Below are positions 63,220-64,000 of a stretch of 64,000 bases of DNA, in pieces (the stretch's first letter is position 1; each line of letters starts with the position of its first letter). Source of the DNA: Achromobacter seleniivolatilans (GTDB lineage Bacteria; Pseudomonadota; Gammaproteobacteria; Burkholderiales; Burkholderiaceae_B); contig NZ_CP132976.1 in NCBI RefSeq assembly GCF_030864005.1, positions 2,356,001-2,420,000 of the forward strand, given 5' to 3'. The translations under genes and the position numbers were made by a program. The notes below the pieces were generated by a model. That model made no database searches. It saw nothing but the letters and a program-made list of their open reading frames with translations, and was not told the origin of the DNA.

Positions 63220-64000
63220 CTACCCGCGATGCCGCAACGCGTCGACGACGACAGCGAGCGCACGCGAGGATTGCCGCCTGCTTGGGTAATAGAGGTGATA
63301 ACCCGGGTACGGTTTGCACCAGTCATCCAGCACGCGGACCAACGCCCCCGCCGCAATGTGTTCCAGCGCCATATCCTCGGGAATGAAGGCCAGGCCACAG
63401 CCCGCCAGGGCAGCGCGAAGAATAGAAGAGCTGTTGTTGAAAACCCATTGGCCTGTCACGCGGAATTTGACCGCCTGACCCTGCTTCTCGAAATCCCACG
63501 CAAGCAATCCGCCGTTGGGCAGCCGCAGAGTAATGCAATCGTTATCAGCCAGCGCCTGCGGCGATCTGGGCTTGGGCCGCTTTGCGAAGTATGCAGGCGA
63601 CGCAACCACAGCGATTCGCAGGTCAGGACTGATGCGCACGGCGATCATGTCTTTCGCCACCTGATCGCCGATTCGCACACCGGCGTCATAGCGCTGGGAC
63701 ACGATATCGGACATCGAGTAGTCGATCGTGATCTCGACATTGATATCCGGATAGTCGCCCATGACTCTCGACAGCTTGGGCCACAGCACGCTGTTGGCAG
63801 CGTGTTCGGCCGCCGTGACACGGATGGTGCCGGCCGGTTTATCGCGCAGTTCCTTCACCGCAGCCACTTCTGCATCAATATCCTGGAACCGCGGCGCCAC
63901 ACGATTGAACAGGCGCTCGCCTGCTTCTGTCGTTGCAATGCGCCGAGTGGTGCGCGTCAGCAATCGGACGCCCAAGCGCGTTTCCAGCGCGCGCACCGCA
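63220..64000 (-). CDS. LysR-family transcriptional regulator (N-terminus beyond window edge)
   Basis: About 259 residues are visible and the frame is open to the window end. The visible start, VRALETRLGVRLLTRTTRRIATTEAGERLF, is the end of the LysR helix-turn-helix domain, so about 40 residues are cut off. The effector domain (GTIRVTAAEHAANSVLWPKL, YDAGVRIGDQVAKDMIAVRI) and the YYPSRRQSSRALAVVVDALR end belong to the large DmlR-like group. It lies upstream of the CMD and hydrolase genes on the same strand with a 233-base gap that shows no other gene. Confidence 0.92.
   Translation of the reverse strand, partial: AVRALETRLGVRLLTRTTRRIATTEAGERLFNRVAPRFQDIDAEVAAVKELRDKPAGTIRVTAAEHAANSVLWPKLSRVMGDYPDINVEITIDYSMSDIVSQRYDAGVRIGDQVAKDMIAVRISPDLRIAVVASPAYFAKRPKPRSPQALADNDCITLRLPNGGLLAWDFEKQGQAVKFRVTGQWVFNNSSSILRAALAGCGLAFIPEDMALEHIAAGALVRVLDDWCKPYPGYHLYYPSRRQSSRALAVVVDALRHRG

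Noticed and set aside
1..64000. CRISPR arrays, tRNA/rRNA genes, insertion sequences and attachment sites
   Set aside because: I looked for evenly spaced direct repeats, cloverleaf-like segments, transposase motifs and terminal repeats and saw none that stood up.

Overview
The window comes from a high-GC betaproteobacterium. It has three orphan tripartite-tricarboxylate ('Bug') binding proteins, six LysR regulators and a near full-length penicillin G acylase, which points to Alcaligenaceae and most likely Achromobacter. That assignment is an inference from gene content; no rRNA or other marker gene lies in the window. I found no tRNA, rRNA, CRISPR array, insertion sequence or prophage.

Layout. 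1-5 kb: the edge of a small secreted protein, a GcvA-like LysR regulator and a large single-chain double ABC exporter. 5-8.7 kb: penicillin G acylase with a divergent LysR regulator. 8.7-11 kb: a second ABC exporter behind a long leader holding a 17-codon ORF and an attenuator-like hairpin. 11-14 kb: a LysE exporter with a divergent Lrp regulator, then a DJ-1/PfpI hydratase-like gene and a GlxA-type regulator whose divergent start codons share one ATGCAT. 14-21 kb: an SDR/Bug pair divergent from a cyclase, AMP-ligase and GntR operon with a palindromic operator in the promoter spacer, then an orphan binding protein and a NUDIX hydrolase. 21-29 kb: a GntP permease and CoA-ester genes (SDR, crotonase, CaiB transferase) with LysR and Bug genes. 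29-32 kb: a convergent rpfF/rpfR pair, a DSF-family fatty-acid quorum-sensing module that feeds into cyclic-di-GMP. 32-39 kb: Bug, an IlvD/Edd-type sugar-acid dehydratase, GntR and LysR regulators, a 3HCDH-type dehydrogenase and a BKACE beta-keto-acid cleavage enzyme.

39-55.6 kb is an anaerobic respiration block. A 14-gene run encodes periplasmic nitrate reductase (napEDABC) and the complete System I cytochrome c maturation pathway (ccmABCDEFGHI); most junctions overlap. It converges on a ttrBCA tetrathionate reductase operon that carries an FNR/ANR-type box upstream of ttrB. The ccm genes would mature the c-type hemes of NapB and NapC; NapC passes quinol electrons to NapAB; TtrBC feeds TtrA.

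55.6-64 kb holds a deoxyinosine glycosylase, a small membrane protein, a pirin, an AraC regulator, a secreted cysteine-containing protein, a degraded C-terminus of a TonB-dependent receptor, an unrecognised 119-residue protein, a VOC protein, an exported alpha/beta hydrolase next to an exported carboxymuconolactone-decarboxylase-like protein, and a LysR gene cut by the window edge.
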